NCBI RefSeq assembly: GCF_900100945.1
Contig: NZ_FNCG01000014.1
Coordinates: 1 to 64,000, forward strand
DNA length: 64,000 nt
Reading direction: 5' to 3'
Origin: Mucilaginibacter gossypii
Lineage (GTDB): Bacteria; Bacteroidota; Bacteroidia; Sphingobacteriales; Sphingobacteriaceae
Below the pieces are notes generated by a model. It saw only the letters and a program-made list of their open reading frames with translations. It was not told the origin of the DNA and made no database searches. A program made the position numbers and the translations under genes. Each line of letters starts with the position of its first letter. Position 1 is the first letter of the stretch. This document shows positions 10,101 through 17,819 of this stretch, one piece after another.

Positions 10101-10347
10101 TTTCCTGGTAGTTGTATCCAAGAAATTTAGCCCCAACCACAATGGCCTGTAGGTTAGTAGCCTTAATTGAATATTTACCATCGGCATTGGTGATAGTACC
10201 TGTTGTACTGCCCTTTACCTGGATGGCAACCCCTGGCAGGGGAGCACCTTTTTCGTCCGTAACCGTACCTGTTATATTACGGTCCTGGGCTTTTAGCGCG
10301 CTGCCTAAGCACAGCAACACCGAAAGTAAGAGGAAAAGTTTTCTCAT
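7162..10347 (-). CDS. susC: SusC/RagA-family TonB-linked outer-membrane transporter
   Basis: The protein has 1061 residues. In order it has a signal peptide (ending LKAQ), a carboxypeptidase-D-regulatory-like domain (about 22-105, starting RNITGTVTDEKGAPLPGVAI), a TonB-box-like segment (DEVVVVGYGTQKK), a plug domain with the SusC signature variant LKDAAAAIYGILGANGVIVV, and a large beta-barrel ending in phenylalanine. It imports oligosaccharides across the outer membrane using TonB energy, together with SusD. It is the second gene of the unit, 106 nt after the DUF3826 gene. The locus context (PL1, GH28, CE8, GH105, GH78) predicts pectic oligosaccharides as substrate. Confidence 0.97.
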   Translation of the reverse strand: MRKLFLLLSVLLCLGSALKAQDRNITGTVTDEKGAPLPGVAIQVKGSTTGTITNADGKYSIKATNLQAIVVGAKFLGYNYQEKTLKIGEMNADFKMVPSQNALDEVVVVGYGTQKKVHLTGAVAAVDMKTIQDIPTTNLAAALRGTNAAVSVTGGIARPGQSGTITIRNPVFLAKNGGSTTPLYIIDGVQRSEADFNLLDQSEVENISILKDAAAAIYGILGANGVIVVTTKRGQAGGPKVSFSSSVGIADAIQLPKMMSGFQMATYLNDIEQTRYNHTITPEGYINGDLSNKDLKYYTPDELEYFKNNNQNFLEQAFKPAVTSRNALSITGGNDKVTYFAGANYVNQNSNFKGVNTNRFGFRASVDAKVAKGLKLSLSLSEDLAKSKIYWYKLSSTSESPDNDFLSLNQAPPWQKYFIDGHPVYLGTSNNDNLNFFAVQNSNNYTGNNNTVFNGLANLSYEIPGISGLTANVSYNRNLNNAFNKQYGSTFYYNQYSGEGDNNHIPGGTVVGVKAIKNGDRVRLTPTMADNYQFNANLTYHKRFGAHEITALALYEQYESYSEGVAAEADGVIVGGKDNQTFTIGDQSSNQATLVKEYGRKAVAGRVNYAYADKYLVELAMRADANTNFAPGHQWGYFPSASAGWVVSKENFFKSVSFVDLLKFRGSVGLLGSDNTPSFLYAVNYQFGTGNKGGAVFGGNSDRGLGALLNIAIPNANLTWDHDLKTNYGLDAAFLGNRLSVSADYFWEHRYDMLASLNTSVPVTIGAAPSAENYGIVNTFGYEISVSWKDKIGSNFSYNFSPFFSWSDNKYIKYDIAAAQVGTIQDLTGKSSDQGTLGYKSLGIIRTQADADAIIAERAAAAGGAQNVKIFGYVPSPGMINYVDKNGDGIIKQNDLNDQFYLGKKSSNHYNLGLNFGGAYKTLSLNVVMGMSWGGNQSIESAAIKQATANQNRPVFWADHWTPSNPNAKYPDPYYSDDVSATSDFWFVSPFTWNISSANLSYTLPASITKRLGMSSIRAYVVATNPINFVNPFPEHYRDISSPFGAYPNLRTVSFGLNLGF

Positions 10348-10453
10348 AAACTTGATAATTTAATTTTCATGATCAGGTTAATTAATTAGTATAATTGGTT
10401 TGCCCGGCTAAAGCTTATTTCATGATACCGGGATATTTAGGTTAGTTCAAAAA

Positions 10454-11119
10454 TTATTGTTTTGCTGCCTGCCGCTCTTTGATCCGTTTTTGCCACTCTT
10501 CACCCTCCTTTTTCATATCGTAGCCCTGTGCGGATAGGTAATTATTAATGCGGCCCTTAAACTTCCCAAACCAGGCATGTTTTTTCTCTGCCGATTCGGC
10601 ATCTATAGCATTCTCCCTCGCTTCCAGCAGCCATCCTTTAATTTTGTCTTTTTGCTCCCCGGTAAGGGTAGGTATTTCATCCTGGTAAGCGGTATAAGTG
10701 ATGGGATAAATGCGGTAGGTCATGCCGTCTTTTATTTTATCAACCTCATCAGCGCTTAATTCCTTATTCAGCTTATTGATATATAAGGTATGTAAAACCT
10801 TAACCTGCTTAGCCACATTACTATCTACAAGGGCGATTTTGGCATTGGCACCTGCTTTATCATCGGGCATCTGGGTTTTAATATCATTTACTTTTGCTTT
10901 ACGCGCATCATAAATGGTGTTCAAATCACTGTACTGGGCAACTACAATATCACGCACTTTCTTAAATTTTACCGAGTCGGTGATGCCTGCTCCTGTAACA
11001 ATTTTGTTTGAACGTTCGGTTATAACTTTTATGTAGTTGTTATCCACTGGTGCCTGCGCGAAAGCCTCACTGACTGCAACTGATAATAACAATATCACTA
11101 TGTATTTAAAGTGCTTCAT
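10454..11119 (-). CDS. Secreted DUF3826-like protein of pectin utilization loci
   Basis: The protein has 221 residues and a signal peptide ending near EAFAQ. The mature part is predicted helical and rich in Lys, Asp and Glu, with YRIYPITYTAYQDEIPTLT in the middle and a charged C-terminus (EEWQKRIKERQAAKQ). Length and pattern fit DUF3826, a family of unknown function that recurs next to pectinase and SusCD genes in Bacteroidota. It is the first gene downstream of the shared promoter element at 11333-11398. No catalytic motif is recognisable. Confidence 0.7.
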   Translation of the reverse strand: MKHFKYIVILLLSVAVSEAFAQAPVDNNYIKVITERSNKIVTGAGITDSVKFKKVRDIVVAQYSDLNTIYDARKAKVNDIKTQMPDDKAGANAKIALVDSNVAKQVKVLHTLYINKLNKELSADEVDKIKDGMTYRIYPITYTAYQDEIPTLTGEQKDKIKGWLLEARENAIDAESAEKKHAWFGKFKGRINNYLSAQGYDMKKEGEEWQKRIKERQAAKQ

Positions 11120-11332
11120 GGTTGTTTCAATTGGTTAAATTCTTTACAGTTTTTATAAAGCCCTTAAAAAAAGTATATAGTACCCTGCCGTTTTTTACGC
11201 AATTAATTGTTCATATCACAATTAATTAACTGTTAAAATCTTGTCAGTTCTAAAAGCCTGATAAAAAGTATAATTAATTTTATTGGTTTATATTTCCTGG
11301 TATCCTGCAGCCTGATTTACAAGTTGCTTTAA

Positions 11333-11398
11333 CAAATATCAATGGTTAGCCTTTGCCTTTCCTATTTGTATTTATCTATTTATTATACAATCTTATCA
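11333..11398 (-). promoter_or_regulatory. Putative activator site plus -7 box upstream of the DUF3826-susCD unit
   Basis: On the minus strand TGATAAGATTGTATAA (11398-11383) is followed after exactly 42 nt by GATATTTG (11340-11333), a one-mismatch match to the Bacteroidota -7 consensus TAnnTTTG. The same element with the same 42-nt spacing occurs at 15190-15255 and 31015-31080. It lies in the 434-nt gap between the DUF3826 gene and the divergent AraC gene, about 210 nt before the DUF3826 start codon. No other clear feature was seen in that gap except a weak candidate promoter for the AraC gene. Confidence 0.6.
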
Positions 11399-11456
11399 TA
11401 ACCCGCTTTTCGTGTTAACGTAATTTTTTGTCAAAAGAAAATTACATTCGTGCAAA

Positions 11457-11485
11457 TTGGGTTTGATTAAAAATTACTACTTTTA
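11457..11485 (+). promoter_or_regulatory. Candidate promoter of the AraC-family gene
   Basis: TTG at 11457-11459 is followed after 18 nt by TACTTTTA at 11478-11485, one mismatch from TAnnTTTG. The box ends about 70 nt before the ATG at 11554. The region is very AT-rich, so a chance match is possible. Confidence 0.3.
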
Positions 11486-11553
11486 AAATATAAACCAGCG
11501 CGACGCATACTTAATTGTCCGCTCACCTGCTAATCTTTATTGATTTTTACAAA

Positions 11554-12447
11554 ATGAAGCCCCATTTTCTCAAGGTTGCGGTTAAACCGCAAAATTCATT
11601 CAGTATCAGGCATGATATTTTGCCCACCTTCCGGGGTATCTGGCACTACCATCCCGAGCTTGAATTACACTACGTAATAAAGGGCGAAGGGGTTAGGTTT
11701 ATTGGTGATAATATCAGCAATTTTTCGCCAGGCGAAATCACATTGCTGGGAGAGGCCCTACCACACTGCTGGCGCTGCAAGGACGAATATTTTTTGCCCG
11801 AATCCGGATTGAATGTTGAGGTGATCGTGATCCACTTTTTGCCCGACTGCCTTGGTCGTTATTTGTTAAACTTACCTGAAGCGTTCATGTTGCCCAAGCT
11901 TTTTGAAAAGGCCAAAAGTGGTATGGTAATTAAGGGTGAAGCAAGAACCGAGCTGGCCAAACTGATGCGGCAGGCGGCTGAAGCTACCAACCTCGACAGG
12001 ATCATTATCCTGCTATCGATACTTAAAGTGCTGGCCGAAAACGAGGACTTTGAACCGATAACGCTATCGCACAGTGACTTTCATCAATCCAACGAATCGG
12101 ATACTATCCGCCTCAATAAAGTATGCTCCTATACATTGGCCAACTATAAACAGGAGATCAGCCTGGAAAAAATAGCAGCCATCGGCAACCTCAGTGTCAC
12201 CTCCTTTTGCCGGTATTTTAAACTGATGACCAAGAAAACGTATTTTGATTTTTTAACCGAGATCAGGATCAGTCATGCCTGCCGTTTTTTGATTGAGGAC
12301 AAATTACCCACCGAGGTTTTGTGCTTTGAATGCGGTTACAACAACATCTCTAATTTTTACCGACACTTTAAACGGGTTACCGGCATGACCCCGCTTGAGT
12401 ATAAACGCCGTTATATTAAAGGACAAAAGCAGGCAATTTCTGCTTAG
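11554..12447 (+). CDS. AraC-family transcriptional regulator with cupin sensor domain
   Basis: The ATG at 11554 gives a 297-residue protein; the longer frame starts with an unlikely TTG at 11515. The N-terminal half is a cupin-type ligand domain (WHYHPELELHYVIKGEGVRF, then SPGEITLLGEALPHCW). The last 100 residues form the double helix-turn-helix of AraC/XylS proteins (LEKIAAIGNLSVTSFCRYFK, then FECGYNNISNFYRHFKRVTG and TPLEYKRRY). It is a soluble one-component regulator, not a hybrid two-component sensor. It is encoded divergently from the SusCD unit and is the only regulator in the pectin locus, so it is the natural candidate to bind the repeated element at 11383, 15240 and 31065. That link is inference. 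Confidence 0.92.
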   Translation: MKPHFLKVAVKPQNSFSIRHDILPTFRGIWHYHPELELHYVIKGEGVRFIGDNISNFSPGEITLLGEALPHCWRCKDEYFLPESGLNVEVIVIHFLPDCLGRYLLNLPEAFMLPKLFEKAKSGMVIKGEARTELAKLMRQAAEATNLDRIIILLSILKVLAENEDFEPITLSHSDFHQSNESDTIRLNKVCSYTLANYKQEISLEKIAAIGNLSVTSFCRYFKLMTKKTYFDFLTEIRISHACRFLIEDKLPTEVLCFECGYNNISNFYRHFKRVTGMTPLEYKRRYIKGQKQAISA

Positions 12448-12500
12448 TTTGGTTAAGTATTAAGTCGTTAGCCAAAAGTTCCAACAGGCTGTTTTAAAAT

Positions 12501-12598
12501 GTAGAGACGCATCACATGCGTCTCACGCATGCAAATCCAGGGTTTAATGAATTACAAAACGGCTTGTCCTATGGAAGACGTATGTGATGCGTCTCTAC
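12501..12598. repeat. Inverted repeat of the GTAGAGACGCAT family, copy 1
   Basis: The left arm at 12501-12522 begins GTAGAGACGCATCACAT and is matched by the right arm at 12577-12598 with one mismatch. Each arm also holds its own small palindrome (GAGACGCAT / ATGCGTCTC). It lies between convergent genes (AraC stop 12447, aldolase stop 12643), so it may end transcription from both sides. A second member of the same family is at 32691-32792. Confidence 0.75.
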
Positions 12599-12642
12599 GT
12601 AAAAACTTCACAACAGAATTAAACAGGACTTTCGACTTAAGA

Positions 12643-13569
12643 CTAATAGATACCGATCTCACTTTGAAGTGTAGTGTAGTTAGCGTAAAGATCTTCTATT
12701 TTATTGCGGATGGCCGGCGAGAAATAACCAACATCGCGCCGGGTGGTGGTTGTAATTTTAAGCCCACGTTTAGTAAGATAATATTTAGCAATAACAGGGT
12801 AAACATTGTGCATCACATCCATATTTTCGGTTAGAAATTCCTGTACCATGGCAACCTCATGCTGGCACGATGCATCGGCATAATGATTGCATAACCATAC
12901 AATAAGCTCAGGGAAGAAATTCCCCTGAATACATGACAATCCCGCCGAACCTGCTTTAAGCGATTCAACCGCGTGAACCATGTAAGCGTCATACAGCCCA
13001 AACGCCGGATTAACTTTGCTTGCCTCCAATTTCTGTTTTACCACGTCAATTTTAAGGCAGGTATCTTTATGATATATTACCCTGCCTGTTGCTGCAAAAT
13101 GATGAAGCTGTTCTGCCGATAATAACCTTTTGTATGGCACCGGGCATTCGTAAAAGCCTAAAGGGATATTTTCAGTATGATTGAACAGTTCAAAAACACG
13201 GTCATTAAGTACAGCATCCGGTTCATCGGCATCAGCCAGCAAACTGGTAATGGCAATCACCGCCGAAGTACCTGTATCATATACCTTTTTTATAAAATCG
13301 GCTTGTTTTTCAATTGGCCCGCCAAAGGTACCGGTGGCCACGACAGGAACAGCGCCGTCAACAGTTTCAACCACGTGTTTGATAATTGCTAACCGCTCCT
13401 CACCACTCAATTCAAACATTTCGCTCGACAGGCAATTGGCAAACACACCAGCCGCACCCGCGCGCAGGTACATTTCGGTTAAGCGGGTCAGCGCTGCATA
13501 ATCAATAGCACCGTTATCTTTAAAAGGCGTTAACATTACCGGGATAAAACCCTTTTTTGATTGTTCCAT
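12643..13569 (-). CDS. Dihydrodipicolinate synthase-family aldolase, possibly a 2-keto-3-deoxy-sugar-acid aldolase
   Basis: The 308-residue protein has the DapA/NanA TIM-barrel pattern: FIPVMLTPFKDNGAIDY at the start, the Tyr in FYECPVPY (about residue 138) and the Schiff-base Lys in YHKDTC (about residue 168). The family joins or splits pyruvate and an aldehyde. It is 10 nt after the symporter gene in a two-gene unit inside a pectin locus. UxaA at 34110 makes 2-keto-3-deoxygluconate, so cleavage of that compound or of a related deoxy-ketoacid such as the one from rhamnonate is plausible. A true lysine-biosynthesis DapA is unlikely from context. The substrate is not provable from sequence. 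Confidence 0.82.
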   Translation of the reverse strand: MEQSKKGFIPVMLTPFKDNGAIDYAALTRLTEMYLRAGAAGVFANCLSSEMFELSGEERLAIIKHVVETVDGAVPVVATGTFGGPIEKQADFIKKVYDTGTSAVIAITSLLADADEPDAVLNDRVFELFNHTENIPLGFYECPVPYKRLLSAEQLHHFAATGRVIYHKDTCLKIDVVKQKLEASKVNPAFGLYDAYMVHAVESLKAGSAGLSCIQGNFFPELIVWLCNHYADASCQHEVAMVQEFLTENMDVMHNVYPVIAKYYLTKRGLKITTTTRRDVGYFSPAIRNKIEDLYANYTTLQSEIGIY

Positions 13570-13579
13570 TTGATGATTA

Positions 13580-15136
13580 TTAAACTGTTAACTGCCTTGT
13601 TTTGGTTAAAAATATTCCCGTTAAAAATATAGCGAGGGTACCCGCAACAATGATCATGTTGGTATTGAGCGTACTGCGAAGAACGGCGTATTGCTCGGGA
13701 ATGAGTGACGGAAAAGTAAGCCAAAGGATCACCAAAACACCTATGATACTGGCAATGATGGCCTCATGGTTACGGGTTTGCCTGCTGATAATGCCCAGCA
13801 AAAACAAACCGAGCATACCTGCTGCAAAAATCCCCGAAAGCTGCCACCATAAATCAAGAATGCTTTTTACCCCTATCATGGCTATCCCGGCGGCCATACC
13901 CGCAAACCCAAAAAGCACAGTACCGATATGCAATGCATTCAATGTATTTTTATCATTAAGTTGTGGTTTAAAATATCTTTTGTAGATATCGATGGTAAAA
14001 ACCGTGGCCGATGAGTTCATACCCGAACTGATGGTGCTCATGGCAGCTGATAAAATAGCAGCTACAATAATACCAACCAATCCTGCCGGGATTTTGGTAA
14101 CCATAAAATGCGGCATGATCTTATCACCGTAATCGGCAGGGGTTAATTTGTTCATAAATACCGAAACATCTGTTGCCGAAGCCGTTGCAGGCAGGCGCTC
14201 AATAGCTACCTGGTGCTTAAGGCTTAAGATCAGATCGGGATGCTGCCTATAGTAAGCGTATAAGCATGAGCCTATTACAAAAAACAGGAAAGAAGCGGGC
14301 ACATAAATACCAACACAAAGCCAAACTGATTTGGCAGCCTGCTTAGTAGATGTAGCCGCATGATAACGCTGGATATAATTTTGATCCATCCCAAAATTAT
14401 TTAGATTGATGAAGAAACCGTAGAACAGGATCACCCAAAAAGTTGGTTCGGTAAGGTTCAATGAAAAACTGCCCAGGCTGAATTTGTGATCAGCTTTACC
14501 AATTTCTACGATCTTATCAAAGCCGCCGGGGATGCTGTTTACCACCAAATAAATGATCAGTAGGGCTCCTAAAGTTTTGATGATAGCCTGCACAACTTCT
14601 GTCCAGATCACAGCTTTGATCCCTCCTGATACTGTGTACAGGATAATAGAGATTCCCATTACCACCATAATGGACTTCATAGACAGACCGGTAAGCGCCT
14701 GCAGACTTAACGCTATGCCAAAAAATACAGATCCCATGCGGGCTATCTGCGTAAGCAAAAAGCAAATAACCGCATAAACCCTTGCCCAGGGACCAAAGCG
14801 TTTTTCGAAATGCGTATAAGCCGAGATGTTACCGGTATTACGATAAAATGGTATAAAATATTTAACCGCTATCCAGGCTGCAAATGGCATCGATAAGCTA
14901 AACACAAAAGCGTTCCAGTTGCCGCCGTAGGCCTTGCCGGGCACTCCTAAAAATGTATTACTGCTTAAAAAAGTAGCATAAATGGATAACCCGATAGCCC
15001 AGCCTGGTATTAAACCAGATGCAACGGTGAACTGCTCGGCATTTTTATTTTTACGCGAAAAATAAAAACCCACCAGCACCATAGCTATAAGGTAAATACC
15101 TATAATGGTAAAATCTAACACGGGCAACACTTTCAT
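13580..15136 (-). CDS. Sodium/solute symporter (SSS family), probable sugar or sugar-acid importer
   Basis: The 518-residue protein has about 13 hydrophobic segments, beginning LDFTIIGIYLIAMVLVGFYF. The family marks are the early segment GWAIGLSIYATFLSSNTFLG and the later AAILSAAMSTISSGMNSSAT, near the usual sodium site. It belongs to the SSS family that co-transports sodium with sugars, sialic acid or sugar acids across the inner membrane. It has its own upstream element at 15190-15255 and is followed by the aldolase gene. It probably brings monosaccharides released in the periplasm (galacturonate, rhamnose or galactose) into the cytoplasm; which one cannot be told. Confidence 0.9.
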   Translation of the reverse strand: MKVLPVLDFTIIGIYLIAMVLVGFYFSRKNKNAEQFTVASGLIPGWAIGLSIYATFLSSNTFLGVPGKAYGGNWNAFVFSLSMPFAAWIAVKYFIPFYRNTGNISAYTHFEKRFGPWARVYAVICFLLTQIARMGSVFFGIALSLQALTGLSMKSIMVVMGISIILYTVSGGIKAVIWTEVVQAIIKTLGALLIIYLVVNSIPGGFDKIVEIGKADHKFSLGSFSLNLTEPTFWVILFYGFFINLNNFGMDQNYIQRYHAATSTKQAAKSVWLCVGIYVPASFLFFVIGSCLYAYYRQHPDLILSLKHQVAIERLPATASATDVSVFMNKLTPADYGDKIMPHFMVTKIPAGLVGIIVAAILSAAMSTISSGMNSSATVFTIDIYKRYFKPQLNDKNTLNALHIGTVLFGFAGMAAGIAMIGVKSILDLWWQLSGIFAAGMLGLFLLGIISRQTRNHEAIIASIIGVLVILWLTFPSLIPEQYAVLRSTLNTNMIIVAGTLAIFLTGIFLTKTRQLTV

Positions 15137-15189
15137 GCGTTAATCGGGTAGTACAGTAAAAATTAGTATTGTGGTTTAAAATTGTATAA

Positions 15190-15255
15190 CAAATTTAACG
15201 TCCTGCAGTTAACCTTTACTGTAATATTTTCGCCTGCTATTGTATGATATTATCA
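15190..15255 (-). promoter_or_regulatory. Putative activator site plus -7 box upstream of the symporter unit
   Basis: On the minus strand TGATAATATCATACAA (15255-15240) is followed after 42 nt by TAAATTTG (15197-15190), a perfect TAnnTTTG box. The ATG of the symporter gene is at 15136, leaving a leader of about 45 nt. No TTG stands at the usual -33 position, which fits a promoter needing an activator. A GAAAATAT stretch follows the 16-mer by 8 nt, as it also does at 31015-31080. Confidence 0.7.
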
Positions 15256-15283
15256 CCAACAAATAAATATACAAACAAAAAAC

Positions 15284-15406
15284 GCCGCCGCTTGGCTCCA
15301 GCCGAGTGGCAACTATTCTCCGGCCTCCGGCCGGTATACACCACACTTGTTTACGGCGGCCAGAGGCCGCTTGATAGCTGCCACTCGGCTGGAGCCAAGC
15401 GGCGGC
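15284..15406. repeat. Long inverted repeat (26-bp perfect outer arms)
   Basis: Positions 15284-15309 (beginning GCCGCCGCTTGGCTCCAGCC) are perfectly complementary to 15381-15406. Complementarity continues inward with few mismatches (AACTAT/ATAGCT, then CGGCCTCCGGCCG against CGGCCTCTGGCCG), so nearly the whole 123 nt can fold into one hairpin. It lies 14 nt beyond the stop codon of the GH2 gene and would form in that gene's 3' end, where it may stop transcription or protect the mRNA. It is GC-rich compared with its surroundings and may be a mobile palindromic unit. Confidence 0.8.
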
Positions 15407-15419
15407 TGGAAACAGCTTC

Positions 15420-17819
15420 TCAACGTGCGCTTTCAATAATTAGCCGGGCCGCCTGCAACCCATCAGCCGTAGCAGTAATGGTAATTTTCCCGGCAACAGC
15501 TTTAGATTGGATAATAGCCAATCCCAAACCATTAAACAGGTGATGCTGATCAGATACAAAAGGTTCCAGATCTGTTTGTGAGCCATTATCCACCCCTTTC
15601 AATATGCCTTGTCCGGTTACTTTAAATTTCACCAATTGATTAGCATCGGGCACCGGAACATTGTTTTTATCCAAAACAGATACGGTAATGTAAGAAAGAT
15701 CTTTACTATCGGCTTTAATTTTATCCCGATCGGCCTTAAGCTGTATTTTGTAAGGTTCGCCTGCTGTGACTACCTGCGTAGTCAACACTACTTTTCCATT
15801 ACGGCGCGATATGGCTTTTAATACTCCCGGTTCATATTTCACACGCCACATCACATGCAGGTCATCGCCGGTTTTCTTCTTTACGCCTATCGATTTACCG
15901 TTCAGAAATGCTTCAACCTCATCGGCATTGTTGTAATAAGCCCACACATCAATCAACTGGCCGGGCTTCCAGTTCCAATGCGGTAACAGGTGTAAAACGG
16001 GCCTGCTTGTCCACTCGCTTTGGTACATGTAATAAACATCTTTGGGAAAACCGGCCAGATCAACAATGCCAAAGTACGAACTGCGGGCAGGCCATAGGTA
16101 CGGGGTTGGTTCGCCGATGTAATCAAAGCCTGTCCACACGAAAAGTCCAGAAAGGAAATCATGCTTTTTAATGATCTTCCAGGTCTCTTCGTGCGTTGAG
16201 CCCCAATAGGCCGACACATTATCATACGATGATACGGTGAAGTCGGCGTTACCATCCTTCAACGGGGTTTTACCGTCCTTTGGCCAGCGCCTGATACTAT
16301 CCGACGGCATATCATAATGCCCCCGTGTTGCCAGGGCCGACATATTTTCGGTGCCGATAAACTTTTGACCGGGATAGTTTTTCTGAAAATCGGCATATAC
16401 TTCCTGGTGGTAATTTAAACCAACCAGGTCAAGCGCACCCGACTGGTAAATAAAGTTCTTTTTAGGATCAGCATCGCTCAAAGCCGATGTAACCGGCCTG
16501 GTGTTATCCAGTTGCTTTACAATTTTTACCAGCTCGCGACCAATACTTACACCTGTACTATCAAACTGTTCCCTTATTTCGTTACCAATACTCCATGCAA
16601 AAACAGATGGATGGTTACGATCGCGTAAAACCTGGTCTTGCAGGTCTTTCACATGCCATTTATCCCAATCTTCGTGGTAATCATGCTTGCTTTTTTTCTT
16701 CTTCCACATATCAAAAGCCTCGTCCATCACCAGGAAACCCATTTTATCACATAGGTCGAGTAATTCGGGCGCGGGAGGATTATGAGATGTACGGATAGCA
16801 TTGCAACCCATATCCTTTAAGATCTGCAATTGCCGCTCAATAGCGCGGGTATTAACAGCCGTACCCAAAGCCCCCTGATCGTGGTGCAGGCATACGCCAA
16901 GAATCTTCATCGACTCACCATTTAGGCTAAATCCTTTATCTGCATCAAAGTTGAAATAACGTATACCTGTGGTAGTTGTGTAATCATCGATAACCTTATC
17001 AGCAGCAAACAACTGCAGTTTTACTTTATACAGATAGGGGTGATTTATCGACCATAATTGAGGATTGTTTACCTGAACGTTTTGTTGAATTACAGTGTCC
17101 TTTACGGTAGTAGTGACAGATCCAACAATCTTGCCATTATCATCCAAAACAGAAGCTTTGAGCTTAAACTTTGAATTAACGAAAACCGGTAAAACTGTGC
17201 GAATATGGATTTCTGTTTTTTGCCGATCGACCTGCGGCGTAGTTATAAATGAAGACCATTGCGGCAGATGCGTTTTATTAACGGTTGTTAGCCACACATT
17301 ACGGTAAATACCTGAACCGGTATACCAGCGAGAATTAGGCTGATCGCTGTTATCAGCCCTCACGGCTATCACATTTTCCTGTGTACCGAATTTAAGGTAA
17401 GGCGTTAAATCATACCTGAACGAAATATAGCCGTTAGGCCGTTTACCTAAATAATGGCCATTTATCCAAACCTCGCTGTTATGAAAAACACCATCAAAAT
17501 CAATCAAAATAGTTTTTGTTTTTGACGATGCAGAGATCAGGAAACTTTTGCGATACCAACCAATGCCGGCTGGCAATCCACCTTCGGCCTGTGTAGTAGG
17601 ATTTTTACTGTCGAATTTACCTTCGATGCTCCAATCATGCGGAAGATCGAGTTTCCGCCAGCGGCGATCGTCATACTTTATGGCGTTTGCTGCGGCATCA
17701 TCGCCCAGAAAAAACTTCCAGCCGGCGTTAAAACTCTCGGTTTTGCGCACCTTTTGGGCAGATACAAAACCAGCCGCGAAAAACACTAAACACAGTGTAT
17801 ATAGACAACGTAGCCTCAT
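15420..17819 (-). CDS. Secreted GH2 glycosidase, probable beta-galactosidase
   Basis: The 799-residue protein has a signal peptide (ending FVSAQ), a sugar-binding jelly-roll domain (about 25-190), an immunoglobulin-like domain, the TIM-barrel catalytic domain (about 290-600) and Ig-like C-terminal domains with a DUF4982-like region (HWNWKPGQLIDVWAYYNNAD). The acid/base Glu is in FAWSIGNEIREQ (about residue 414), and a Glu in FIGTENMS (about 490) is placed as the nucleophile. The GH2 family includes beta-galactosidases, glucuronidases and mannosidases. In a pectin locus with GH78 and GH95 it probably removes galactose or a related sugar from side chains. Its start overlaps the stop of the preceding gene by one base (TAATG), showing translational coupling. 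Confidence 0.87.
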   Translation of the reverse strand: MRLRCLYTLCLVFFAAGFVSAQKVRKTESFNAGWKFFLGDDAAANAIKYDDRRWRKLDLPHDWSIEGKFDSKNPTTQAEGGLPAGIGWYRKSFLISASSKTKTILIDFDGVFHNSEVWINGHYLGKRPNGYISFRYDLTPYLKFGTQENVIAVRADNSDQPNSRWYTGSGIYRNVWLTTVNKTHLPQWSSFITTPQVDRQKTEIHIRTVLPVFVNSKFKLKASVLDDNGKIVGSVTTTVKDTVIQQNVQVNNPQLWSINHPYLYKVKLQLFAADKVIDDYTTTTGIRYFNFDADKGFSLNGESMKILGVCLHHDQGALGTAVNTRAIERQLQILKDMGCNAIRTSHNPPAPELLDLCDKMGFLVMDEAFDMWKKKKSKHDYHEDWDKWHVKDLQDQVLRDRNHPSVFAWSIGNEIREQFDSTGVSIGRELVKIVKQLDNTRPVTSALSDADPKKNFIYQSGALDLVGLNYHQEVYADFQKNYPGQKFIGTENMSALATRGHYDMPSDSIRRWPKDGKTPLKDGNADFTVSSYDNVSAYWGSTHEETWKIIKKHDFLSGLFVWTGFDYIGEPTPYLWPARSSYFGIVDLAGFPKDVYYMYQSEWTSRPVLHLLPHWNWKPGQLIDVWAYYNNADEVEAFLNGKSIGVKKKTGDDLHVMWRVKYEPGVLKAISRRNGKVVLTTQVVTAGEPYKIQLKADRDKIKADSKDLSYITVSVLDKNNVPVPDANQLVKFKVTGQGILKGVDNGSQTDLEPFVSDQHHLFNGLGLAIIQSKAVAGKITITATADGLQAARLIIESAR

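Noticed and set aside
12501..12598. CRISPR-like direct repeats
   Set aside because: Only two inverted arms are present with no regular spacer array and no cas genes in the window.
12529..12834. Possible small gene between the AraC and aldolase genes
   Set aside because: It overlaps the inverted repeat at 12501-12598 and the 3' end of the aldolase gene on the other strand.
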